Below are positions 33,642-44,067 of a DNA stretch of 64,000 nucleotides, piece by piece. How positions within the stretch are numbered: the stretch's first letter is position 1; each line of letters opens with the position of its first letter. The position numbers were made by a program, and so were the translations under genes. A model generated the notes under the pieces. The model had not been told where the DNA came from and made no database searches. It saw only the letters and a program-made list of their open reading frames with translations. Source of the DNA: Nemophila menziesii (Eukaryota; Streptophyta; Magnoliopsida; Boraginales; Hydrophyllaceae); the NCBI GenBank assembly GCA_029959085.1, contig JARWIR010000042.1, positions 5,798,544-5,862,543 on the forward strand, read 5' to 3'.

Positions 33642-34744
33642 TGGTGTGGCCTAAGGTGTGATAAAATAAGGATATAAATAAGTGCAAATACACACCCTAA
33701 ACTAACACTGTACTGCAAGTATTACAGGACGTATGCAAGTTTTAATGATAAGAAGATTCGTTCCTCAGGGACTAACGAAAGTTAGAGAGAACTTATGCAA
33801 ATTATCAAGTGCAGATATAAAAGATAGAAAGATAATACGCAAGTAGAAAGAAGAGATAGACAAATATTTATTTGGTTTTTTTAAATAAGAAAACTAAACT
33901 ACTAAATTAAAAGACATAAAATAAATAAAAGCAAAGAAAAGAAGATAGTATGAAAGATATAGCTTAGGTTTTACTAGTATGCACTAATCCTTCTAATTCT
34001 ATCTATTAAATCTAGTTCATACAAAGAAAAGAAGAAGAAAGAATTACAAAATAAGAGGTTGAAGGAGACATGATAGATGCGCAGCTCCTTCCAGACTTCT
34101 TCTCTTGTGTTGCAGCTTCCTCTTGGCCTTAGGGTCTGGCCAAGGATGATTTTAGAGTGTTAAGAGGCTGTATTTATAGGGTATAGGAAGACCTAATTCG
34201 TTTCTTTAGAGATAACTTAAGTAATGGACTCCTAGCCCAACTCAAATTCGTAAGGAAATAAAGATAAACACTGCTAGACCGTTTTGAGCGTATCTTCTTC
34301 GTTATTGGTCGGATTGAGCTCCATAAGATACCAAAAGAATCGCAACAGAATTATCTTGACCCTTCAGAAGGAAATTACTAAATTCGGCCTATTTCTTAGG
34401 TAAAAATGCATATCTTTGGACGTGTATGCAGAATCCCAGATTTAGGCAACTTTTCCTTTTCCATCTTTTTAGCCTTTGTTTCCTTATCTCCAATTTCCAT
34501 GCAAATCTCTTTCCATAAGTTGTAGTCTTTGACTTGGACTCTAATTAATCTCCATAATTATCTTTAAATCTTCACACTAAATAAACAATTAAACCCAATA
34601 TGCTCTAAAAATAATAATTCTACAAAACAAGACTCAAAATAGGAAAGTGCACTAAATTAAGCTAAGATCGACCTATAAACTAATAAATAAGCCTAAAATG
34701 ATGTCTCTGAAGTATATTATATTATCACAAATGAGGAGACATCA
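33642..34744 (-). repeat. 3' LTR of E4 (1103 bp)
   Basis: Plus-strand ends are TGGTGTGGCC and GAGGAGACATCA. A candidate TATA box lies at 34171-34178. The inner TGATGTCTC (34699-34707) pairs with the terminal GAGACATCA (34736-34744). The family is the same as the E1 LTR. Confidence 0.9.
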
Positions 34745-36269
34745 AGACCCCCAACTCAAAGTTGTATCGTCCCGATACAATAAAAGTAAAGAACAGTAGG
34801 GTAGTCAAGAAGAAGAAGTAGGAGGAGAATAAGAACAGAACACAATGAATGATCCTAGAGCATAAATACCTAAAAAGTCTCATGTAGTAATGTTTAAGAA
34901 ATAATGCACAAAGATGCTTAATATACATGTAATCAACAATCCATAAACTCAAGTTAAGATTAATTTCGCAATGCCAGAAGGAGAGGATGATAACTTAGTT
35001 CAGATTAATGGCTATAGGTTGTTCATAGGTCCCAAATACAGCATCCAATGGTCCACTTACCTACTACCTAATAGCTCAATTGTTTCTCCATCTAGCCGTT
35101 AGAAATCCTAAGGTCTTGGGTTATAACTTGGCTTAAGGACGGGTGTGGTATATTTGGATAATGAAAAGTGAGCTTTTGGCTCTCTCCTTACTAGCCATCA
35201 ACGAATCGCCCTAGAGCTTGAGTTTTCACTCGAAGATGTTCTCACTCAACCCAATTTATTGATGCTTTTGATTTGCATCCCCAATAATCCCAAATAAAAC
35301 CTTTAGTGATGATTTAAAATCCACTTTGCCGGTCCGAATATATATTATTTTCATATCAATTTCTCTTTTTGTATAGCTATGATTCTCTTTTTGATGTTCG
35401 AGATATCACGCTATTTTTCATATATATATTCTTTAATTTTATGCCCTTGTTGGCAAATTTAGCTCGTAGCTTCTTTTCCATTCACTATTACCCCGGCAAA
35501 GGGTTACAATAATAACAATTTTATCATCAATAAAATCACAAATATTTCCCAAATCCCCAAAGTTCCCTAATGATGAAACCCACCACCCCAAACTCAAGCT
35601 CTAAAACGAGTTTGTTTCAGGTTTTGCGATTCGAGTGCGGGTCATATAGATAAGTCCTAAAAACTAGGGTATGGATTATAATGTGTTTCAAATAAGGCTT
35701 TAGAAAGGCTCAGAGGGGCTAAGACGGATAAATAACAATAATCAAATAAAAGGGTGAGAAAGTATAAAAGGCTTCAAGTGTTTTAATCATGAAAGAACTG
35801 CCTTATTCATTTTTCTAACTACCGGATTTCATTACTTTTTCATTATTAGTTCATAGCTAAGTGGGTTTTCAACTAATTTCAAACCTCACGTTCTACACAC
35901 CAAATAACTCTCCCTAAGTTTCAACATACTTCTTAGCATTGCTCATTAACTTTTCTATCCTTTATTTCCTGTTTTCATACATGCATCTAAACAAATTTAT
36001 GACATCTTTCAAAAACATACTACCTACTATCATTAACTTAATACAATCATGCTCAAATAGGTACATTCAACATATTCTATGCCTAATTCAACCCAAATTT
36101 TTTTAAATTTTATGTAAAAACAAAAAGGAAGATGAGGACAACGAATCCCCACCCCCAACTCAAAAATGAGCCGTGTCCCCACGACTCGAAAAAGACTCAA
36201 GATAAATAAAATTTAAAATTAGCATACATATTGCACATAAAGAAATGGTAGGGAAGAAAGAAAAAATAC
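34745..36269 (-). other. E4 PPT and 3' noncoding region
   Basis: Contains the PPT (34745-34755), the pre-PPT hairpin (34762-34780, same stem as E1), the CTTTGCCGG pair (35324-35332 and 35493-35501), PPT-like tracts near 35580-35597 and 36147-36161, and the GAGTCGTG hairpin (36168-36187, GGGA loop with one wobble in the element sense). No ORF of note. Confidence 0.75.
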
Positions 36270-36860
36270 TCTTCGAGGCTATTACCTCACCTTGTTGATA
36301 CTCGGATTAAATCTAATGTATCTTCTTCACCCAACTTCTTATTCGCTTTTTGTTCAGGACACGTGATCATAATAGGATATTGCATTATATAACGTCATGG
36401 GAGAGATCGAAAATCCATATCACCTCCTCATAGATCAACTGTGCCACATCTTCTTCTCCTCCTCACATAATACAATTCACAAACAACCCCATCATTCCAA
36501 ATCTCCATGAACCTTCATGTATTCACCTTCAACTTCTTCTTCAAATACTTTCTTATAAGAAAAAGGTAGTTCCTTTAATCGTTACTTCGGAGAAGCTATC
36601 ATGGCCATTGAAGCTTTCTCTTTTTCTTTTGGGTATAAGGTCTTTGATCTAGAGAGGTCGTGTTGTCTTCTTCACTAAATTTGGAATCTTTTTGCTCATT
36701 GAATCAAACACAGCTAGCTAACCTCTCTTCTCTTGACTTGTTTTACCCATTGAATTGGAACTAGGACTTGTCTCACTTGATTTCTTCTCAATTAAATCCA
36801 ACACCTTTATTTCTTCATCTCCCATACAGTAGATAATGTTCATGTTCTCTTAATCATCTC
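36270..36860 (-). pseudogene. E4 env-position ORF relic
   Basis: DNA identity with E1 is plain around 36350-36460: the stretch encoding QLIYEEVM and the CCTATTATGATCACGTGTC block. Stops and deletions remove most of the 353-aa domain. The spacing between the N-terminal part near 36800 and this C-terminal block is much shorter than in E1. Confidence 0.55.
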
Positions 36861-37279
36861 AATTGACCCCCAACTCAAAGCTTTAACCACTCTTGAAATT
36901 TGGAACTCTTGATTATTGGTTGTACAAGCTTTAATTTGGGTTAGGAAAGGTGATTTGATGATGATTCTCTATGTGGGTAAGATGGATTCTTCATGGATTG
37001 GCTTGGATTAAGAAATTGTAGGATGAATTTTTGAAATTTAAGCTTTTGATTCTTGGATTCAAGGTGTTTTGGGATGATATAGGTGGTTGAATCTTCCTTG
37101 TAATGATGTGGAGAATGAATTGGATGTGTTTTCATGGTGATTGGGTAGTGCTTTGATGATTGGGGAAGGTTTTATGAAGCTTTAATGGAGTTAGCAGAGT
37201 TTTGGAGCTAAGAAAGAGGTTTAAGGTTTAATAAATTCGGAATAATAAGCTTTAGATCTTCATATAGCCTTGAAACCCT

Positions 37280-37665
37280 TTATTTTCTCTCTCTGGCGGC
37301 TCGTGCGGACTACCCCTGCGGACCATGGGGTGCACCGCGACATCTGATGCTCGAAAATTTTTGCTCACTGGTTAACACCCGTGGTAGGACCCCGTGGCAC
37401 GTGTTTCTGAGCTGCGGACCAGGGTGCGGTGCACCGCGGGGGTGCTCCGCGCATCCTACGTCAAAATACTCGTGGTAGGACCCCGTGGCACGTGTTTGTG
37501 CGGTGCATGGCGCGGTATAGGGTCCGGTATACCGGACCCATCAGCTTTTTTTTTCTTTTCTGTACACAACACGTGGCTGCTACCGTGGCACGGGTTTTTT
37601 TCCTTGCGGTGCACCGCGGCTGAGGTCCGGTGTACCGCACGTGGCAAAAACCTCCCCATCAGCTA
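37280..37665. repeat. GC-rich palindromic island of E4
   Basis: Holds a 20-bp perfect palindrome at 37520-37539 (GGGTCCGGTATACCGGACCC) and several GCGGTGCACCGC palindromes. Repeated starts are of the form GACCCCGTGGCACGTGTTT (near 37390 and 37479) and CTACCGTGGCACGGGTTT (near 37580). The CGTGGCACGTGTTT part and the GTCAAAATAC motif are shared with the E2 island, but the palindrome sequences differ. Confidence 0.7.
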
Positions 37666-37966
37666 GATCTCGAAAAGTTATGCAGTTTAGGCTCAAAGAT
37701 CACCTGATTTCGACATCCGAGCACAAAGATATGACTTGCCGAAGTTTCTGTCCGAAAAAATTTTTGCTCGCTTCCCTAACTCGATTTCTCCAATACCTAA
37801 TCATCAAAAACACTAATACCTTCCTCAAATATGCAATATCAACTAAAATTAACTAATCTAAACATAAATTAAAAACTAAAAACGTAAAAACATAAAAGAA
37901 ATTACGGGTTGTCTCCCGTACAGCACTTTTGTTTAACGTCTTTCAAAGTTAGACGTGTTACCTCGA

Positions 37967-38354
37967 TTAAGGATGACGAAATTTCCACCCTTTGCCTTTA
38001 ATTCTCACGAACTTTTCAGCTCGATTCTTAATAATCATGGATGGTGCCATCCAAGATTTCGTGGGAATAGGTGGTAACTCGATTTCATTTGTAGCACTGC
38101 ACTCCTCTAGCAATCCATTTATCTCGAATCTTCGTTTGTTAGAAAGAATGTCCTTCATGTATTGACCGTATTTTGACATTCTTGTGAGAGCTTCTACAAA
38201 CGGGCTGCTGATCTTTAATTTGTTCATCATGTCAACGAACTTATTGAATCCCAGGTCATTGTCCTTTCTGACACGTGAAGGGGATGGTGGAGGAGGACAT
38301 GTATTGGTTACCACTGGGCTCTTTTTTTTTCTGGTGTCTTCTCTTGGACACGTT
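37967..38354 (-). pseudogene. E4 gag C-terminal part, downstream of E5
   Basis: The frame reads CPPPPSPSRVRK, KFVDMMNKLKISSPFVEALTRM, YGQYMKDILSNKRRFEI and EECSAT, the segment that normally precedes the protease in Athila gag-pro. It stops at 37967 soon after, with no protease. It was continuous with 45652-46408 before E5 inserted, though an A9 run near 38325 shifts the frame. Confidence 0.7.
38350..38354. repeat. Target duplication of E5, left copy (ACGTT)
   Basis: ACGTT precedes the E5 LTR and is repeated at 45647-45651, immediately after the other LTR. Confidence 0.9.
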
Positions 38355-39933
38355 TGGTGGTCCTTTGTGTGTTCTAAATAAATGCAATAAATAATCGAAC
38401 CACAACCGCAAGTGTACGGTTGTCCCAAGTAGTATAACTGATAAACAGATTCGTTTCAAGGACGGAATGGTTGACTACAATGCTTATCTATTAATGATTG
38501 ATTGCACTTATGAAAGCAAATAAAGATAATATGTTTGGTTTTGTTTTTGTATTAATCCTAAGGAATAAAAGACAATTATTAAAATGCAAATAAAAGCTAA
38601 GACGCAAGTAAAATGATGTAAAACGCAATATGAGAAGTAGCACTTGAGAACGCAAGGATCCTCCCAATCCTATTTCCTAACTTATGTTGTTTAAGGGCTA
38701 AATTGGTCAATTACAATGGTCGGGATTCTAAATTCCTTATACCCCCGTCAGGGTGGACTATAAGGCGATCCTAGAGTGTCACTAGTCCCGTCAGGGTAAA
38801 TATGATCCACTTTTGGATGTTTAAGTTTTATTACCTCATTGGCCCTAGAATTAGCTAAGTTCGTCAGAATCAATAGCTTCTATCCTAGATTGAATAAATA
38901 GTTCTGTATTTAAACCCTCCGTCAGGATGATCCAATCGCCACTAATTGGAATAGCCTAAATACTAATACCTGTTCCTAGTTCATGACGCTAAAATCAGTA
39001 AATATTCTCAATTTATCAAAAAGAGTAAAAGACACAATCTAGTTTAATTTAACAGAAACCCAAATTCAACATTCGTAATTCAATAAGATTGAGATTCACC
39101 CATTAATTGTTCTCAAGCACTATGAAAAGCTTAGCTCATATTAAAACGAAAAACTAAATTAAAAATAATAAAATTCATATTGTTTACAGAAAGAAAATAC
39201 AGAGAAACCTAATTTCGGAATTGGGTTGGCTGCGAATTGGAGATAAAGACCGTCTCCAGCTCTTGGCTTCTTCTTTTCCTTGTTTCTGCTTCTTCTCCGG
39301 ACACTCTCTTCTAAGGATGATTTTGATTTGAAGAATAAATTGAGAGGTACTGAATAATGAGGTCTAAAGACCTATTTATAATCATAAAATCGGATTAGGG
39401 CTTTTACTTAAGGATTAAGTAAAAATTAGAAAAGCCCAAGTCCACTAATTAAGCCCAAATCCCGTAACTGCTGATACACCTTCACTAAAACGGCATTTCC
39501 CGCTTCGTTATGACCCCGATTGACCTCATTCCAGTTGCTAAAGTTCCGTAACTCGATAAGGAACATAATCTCTTCAAAGGTCAGCGGCTAAATCATCTCT
39601 TAAGAACCTCGAAATCAGAAATCTATGGCCTGGAAAATAGATTTTCAGCTCTAAAAATAATATCTTCGGGATTTATCTTCAAGTCTTGACTCCATATCAT
39701 GATCTTTGACTTTCTCCTCGGATTCCTCTTCTAGATAACATCTAAAACCTGTAAACTTTACACTAAAAATACCAATATTACGCGCAAAAGTTTAATAAAT
39801 TAAAAATGCTAGAAATAAAAAGGAAATTCCGGATTATTGCATATTAAGTCCAAAAGTCTATCAAATTAATTAAATAAACACCAAAAATGATGTCTCCCAG
39901 GGGTCGAAAATAAGAACAATTAGGGAGACATCA
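38355..39933 (-). repeat. 3' LTR of E5 (1579 bp)
   Basis: Plus-strand ends are TGGTGGTCC and GGAGACATCA. A candidate TATA (CTATTTATA on plus) is at 39372-39380. Inner TGATGTCTCC (39889-39898) pairs with terminal GGAGACATCA (39924-39933). Confidence 0.92.
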
Positions 39934-41700
39934 AGACCCCCAACTCAAACCTTTGTCGTCCCGACAAAATAAAACAAAATAAAACAAGGGGAATGAAGTA
40001 GATGCAAGAGAAAATAGAAGCTAGCAAATAAACCCTAAAGCAATGCTAAAGATAAATCTCATATAGCAAACATTAAGAACTAACATATACATACACTAAT
40101 CATGCAACATCAAACATAAATAATCTCAATCATAAAATTAAAGTCGCAATGCTTGAAGGTTACACTTGTACTCATCTCTGTATGATGGCTATAGGGTGGT
40201 CATTAATCCTAACTCGCTTTGAACGCGCCACCTAGCGTATTCCCTATCAACAGAATCATAAATTCACTATGCACTTAGGAATCACGAGGTCTTTATGGTT
40301 TTAATAATGGCTTAAGGACGGTGTGGATGTATATTTGGTAAATTTGAAGTGAGCTTTTGGCTCTCTCCTCACTTACCATCAACAATGTCCTCGAGCTTGA
40401 GTTTACGCTAAAAAATGTTCTCGCTCACCCATTTGACGCGCTAATGTTGTGTCCCCAATGTCAACCCAAATAAGACTAAGATGATTTCCAAAAATATTCC
40501 ACTTTGCCGGTTTATTTCATTCTTTCTTTATTTTTTTATTTTTTTTCTTTTTTTCATTTTTTTGTACAAGATACCCATGACCCTCGTTTTGATGTGAAAG
40601 GTCATGTCTCTTATAATTTTCTTTTTCTTTTTCTCTATTTTCTTTTCAAATCCCGGCAAAGGGTTACAAATAATAATATCATCTACCTTTTTGTGCCTCA
40701 ATACAAACACATATAATCCCTTCCCAATGTAATTTCTCAGATGTGGACCCTCCACCCCAAACTCAAGCTCGAGACAAGTCTCAGGGTTGTGATTCAAGTG
40801 CGGGTCATTTGGTCATGCCTAATAATCTAAAAGATAATGGGCTTATATCGTGGCTACAAAAGAAAAGGCTTAAGGCTCAAAATTGGGCTAAGACGGATAA
40901 AATTATAATAAGGGATAGCAAGCTAAAAGGCTTCAAATGGCTAACAAAGAACTGCCCCTATCATTTTCCTAAGTACATAGCTTGTCTTTAGTTCATATCT
41001 AGGTGGGTTCTCTACTAATTAGGATTTCACGTTCTACACACCAAACATATTCCTTAAGTACAAACTTACTTCATTTGCATTGTTCATTAATTTTTCCTAT
41101 TAATTACCTATGTTCGCATGCAATTGTAAGTGCGTTTTATGTTATTCCCTAAAGTCCACTATCTACTATCATAGATTCATCAAAAGTATGCTTAAAAGGG
41201 ACATTTAAAATCTTCTACAGTCAAACGCAACTCCTAATTATTTTATTGAAAGCAATTAAAACAAATAAACACATAAAAACTGGGATGAGGCAACGAACCC
41301 CACCCCAAACTCAAAAATGAGTCGTGTCCCCACGACTCGAAAAGACTCAATAAAGCAATTAAAATAATATACACTAAATGAGAAAAGGATTGGAAAACAT
41401 ATCTGGATCGACACTAGGCCGATTACGTGTAGTCTCATGTTGAAATTTTGAATACTTCTTTATCAAGCTTATAAGATCATGTATTTGTTGCGTTCATCTT
41501 GAATAAAGTGTTCTTCGTTACCTCGAACTCTTATGTCATATTTTCCAAGTCTTCATCTTTTCCTAACCCTCTAAATCATCATCTCTTCTACGGAAATCTT
41601 TCCTCAACACCCAACTTTCTATCTTCATCATGTTCTTCGTACCTTTTCCAACCTTCATGGTCATCCTTGATGACCCCAAACTCAAATTTTCACCTACTTA
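39934..41700 (-). other. E5 PPT and 3' noncoding region
   Basis: Contains the PPT (39934-39944), the pre-PPT hairpin (39952-39968, same stem as E2), the CTTTGCCGG pair (40502-40510 and 40653-40661), PPT-like tracts near 40747-40767, 41298-41314 and 41672-41685, and the GAGTCGTG hairpin (41319-41338, perfect stem). The ORFs here are not family-like. Confidence 0.75.
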
Positions 41701-42189
41701 AAGATTACTTGCAAAATATATAATATTAATAGGCTCAAACAATTCACAATTCCTCCGCTAAATAACTAAAATAAATCTTAATTCCCAACTGGTAATAGAA
41801 AGAAAAGAAGAGTTCTAGCTATTTTACCGGATTGGCCATGGAATTTATGATGATTTGATACCTTGCACTTGCAATCTCCAACCTTCAAAGTACCAAAGCT
41901 ATTGATGAAATTTGTGTTGCTTGATATTGATGAAAGTGGCACAGTAGTGGAATTGGTGATTTATTTGAGATGGGTATTTAATATCTATGGTGTTGGAAAG
42001 GTTTAAAGGATATAATTTAAGCTTTGGTGAAGAAAATTTTGGATTAAAATTTGAATTTCTTGGTGTTTTTGGAAAGATTTGTGATTGATTATGTGTTGGG
42101 ATGATGTTTAGAGGTAAGGATTGGTAATATATTGGTGTTTTGATGATGGAATTTAAGTGTTTTTGGAGCTTTGGTTCGTCATCAATGGT
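41701..42189. other. E5 internal spacer
   Basis: AT-rich sequence between the last PPT-like tract and the palindromic region. I see no gene; the minus ORF at 41899-42219 shows no domain. Confidence 0.4.
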
Positions 42190-42490
42190 GCTAAGTGGAG
42201 ACGCAACCACGAGACGCAACTAATGCCGGGCCTCAAAACGCTGGGTCAGAAACTTTTAGCTGTTCATACGAAATTTTCGACTTCACCATTGGATAGAGCT
42301 CGAAAAGTTATGCGGTTTAGACTCAAGAAAAAGTTAATTCCGACCTCCGAGCGTCAAGTTATGATCTTCCGAAGTTTTGATACCTGGGGTACAGCACCAA
42401 AAACGGGTGCCCGCATTCTACAAACCGGGTACCCGGTTTCTACTGTATTGGAACCCAAAATTTTCATTCTTTTTCGTTCTAGGTACCCCA
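42190..42490. repeat. GC-richer palindromic region of E5
   Basis: Carries an 18-bp perfect palindrome at 42422-42439 (AAACCGGGTACCCGGTTT) and a nearby CGGGTGCCCG. The stretch GAAAAGTTATGCGGTTTAG (about 42302) is shared with E4 near 37674. It lies at the same place in the element as the E2 and E4 islands. Confidence 0.6.
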
Positions 42491-42661
42491 AACTCGTGAC
42501 CTTCACTCCTGTAATCATCAAAAACACCAACCTTTCTCATTTCTTAAAAATAAACACTAAATAAATAACCATTACTCTAATTCACACTAAGAATTTAAAA
42601 GACATGAAAGCAATTTAAAACATGGGTTGTCTCCCAAGAAGCACTTTTGTTTATTACGTCT

Positions 42662-43906
42662 TTAAGTTCGACGCGTTACCTTCCATGAAGATGGTATTGG
42701 GGCCCTTGCGGTTCTCCTCCGCTTGAATTCGCCTCGTCCTTGGCATGTAAGCTTTGAAACCTTCCCCCTTAAAATTTTATTCAATCGATCTCTGAAAGGG
42801 GGAGGGTAGTATCTCCGTTTCGCCTTCTTGCTTTCATGGCGAAACTCGTTCTTCACCACACGATAGTAGATAACCGTTCTCGACGGTATAAGCTCATTTG
42901 TATTTTCTTTAATCTCGCGTTCCTCTTTAAAGTGTGGTGGGTAGGTGCTTCTCCTTGCCGCTTTACTCTCGCAGTGTAGCACCTTTCTTGCGTAGCACCT
43001 CTTGATCATTTTTAATAATAGAGGTGATTCCGATATTTTATCTCTAATGATGACTAGTGGTGGAGATAGGGATTGGTGAACTTTTTGTGGTGGGAATTCG
43101 ATTTCTCTTTTATTATGAAGCTTTAACTCTTCAATTGATTTCTCAACCACTTCACATTCGTCTTCGCTTTCAATCCAATCTTCCACTATTACTTCATCAT
43201 ATTCTCGATGTGGAATCTGAATCTCGATCACATCTTCTTCTTGTTTGCGTTCAGTATCTGGATCATGTGCACGCACCATAGGAATAGCAATCTCAGCTTC
43301 AATTTCTAGGATTTTTGTTGCTACTCCTTCTTCCACCATGCTAATAGGATTGTTAACCACATGGTGGTCTTCATTTATAACCGGCATGATGGTCATATCA
43401 CTATCAATAGTATCTTCCTTCAACACCTCCTCCTCAACTACTTCTTCCAGTTGATCTCTTCTATCCCTCGGGGGAGTGGAATCTTCATAAGACATACTAC
43501 CAGTTTCAACTAAGTTAGGAGGGTTATTTCGGGCAGCCATTTCATCTAGGCTCTGTTGTATGAGTGCATGGGTGGCTTTGAATTCCTCATCTCTTGCCTT
43601 ACGCTCTGGTTCTCCTGCTTGAAATTCCTCGCGTAGGCGATTAACTCTCTCTAGTAGTGTCTCTTGCTGATAGTGTTGAGGTGAGGGTTGTTGAATGTTT
43701 TCAACCCAATGGTTGTTCCATCCTTGCTCCTGGGGATAGTGATATGATGATTGTTGTTGATTATTCCCGATCCATTGATTGTTCCATCCTTGCTCTTGCG
43801 GGTATTGATATGGTTGTTGGTAAGAATTTATGCCCCATTGTTGTTGTCCCAAAGAGTCTTCCCAATAGTCATATGGATCGGGATCTGGGTAATGTCCTCT
43901 ATACAT
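42662..43906 (-). CDS. E5 gag-like ORF (414 aa), only ORF of a young element
   Basis: An intact frame from ATG 43906. Residues 1-80 are rich in Tyr, Gln, Pro and Trp, with a near-tandem repeat YQYPQEQGWNNQW / YHYPQEQGWNNHW. An ERVNRLREEF coiled-coil-like segment follows (about 85-130), then a long acidic region (about 140-265) and a strongly basic C-terminus (about 300-414) with SKAARRSTYPPHF / SKKAKRRYYPPPF repeats. The composition resembles the linker of Athila gag, but there is no capsid-like core and no zinc knuckle. The basic tail suggests RNA or DNA binding. It could package E5 RNA or help recruit the proteins of an autonomous relative; this is inference. Confidence 0.65.
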   Translation of the reverse strand: MYRGHYPDPDPYDYWEDSLGQQQWGINSYQQPYQYPQEQGWNNQWIGNNQQQSSYHYPQEQGWNNHWVENIQQPSPQHYQQETLLERVNRLREEFQAGEPERKARDEEFKATHALIQQSLDEMAARNNPPNLVETGSMSYEDSTPPRDRRDQLEEVVEEEVLKEDTIDSDMTIMPVINEDHHVVNNPISMVEEGVATKILEIEAEIAIPMVRAHDPDTERKQEEDVIEIQIPHREYDEVIVEDWIESEDECEVVEKSIEELKLHNKREIEFPPQKVHQSLSPPLVIIRDKISESPLLLKMIKRCYARKVLHCESKAARRSTYPPHFKEEREIKENTNELIPSRTVIYYRVVKNEFRHESKKAKRRYYPPPFRDRLNKILRGKVSKLTCQGRGEFKRRRTARAPIPSSWKVTRRT

Positions 43907-44043
43907 CTTTAATTAAATTTCTTGATCATTACCTGAATAAAGCTCCTGTAAAAACAAAACAAAACAAACACAAGCGTAAAACTGAAAAATAAAAATAAAT
44001 GCAACTATCACTAAAGGATAAACACCGTGGTCACACGCTACCG

Positions 44044-44061
44044 TCCCCGGCAGCGGCGCCA
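44044..44061 (-). other. Primer binding site of E5
   Basis: TGGCGCCGCTGCCGGGGA in element sense, six bases from the 5' LTR. Confidence 0.8.
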
Positions 44062-44067
44062 AAAACT

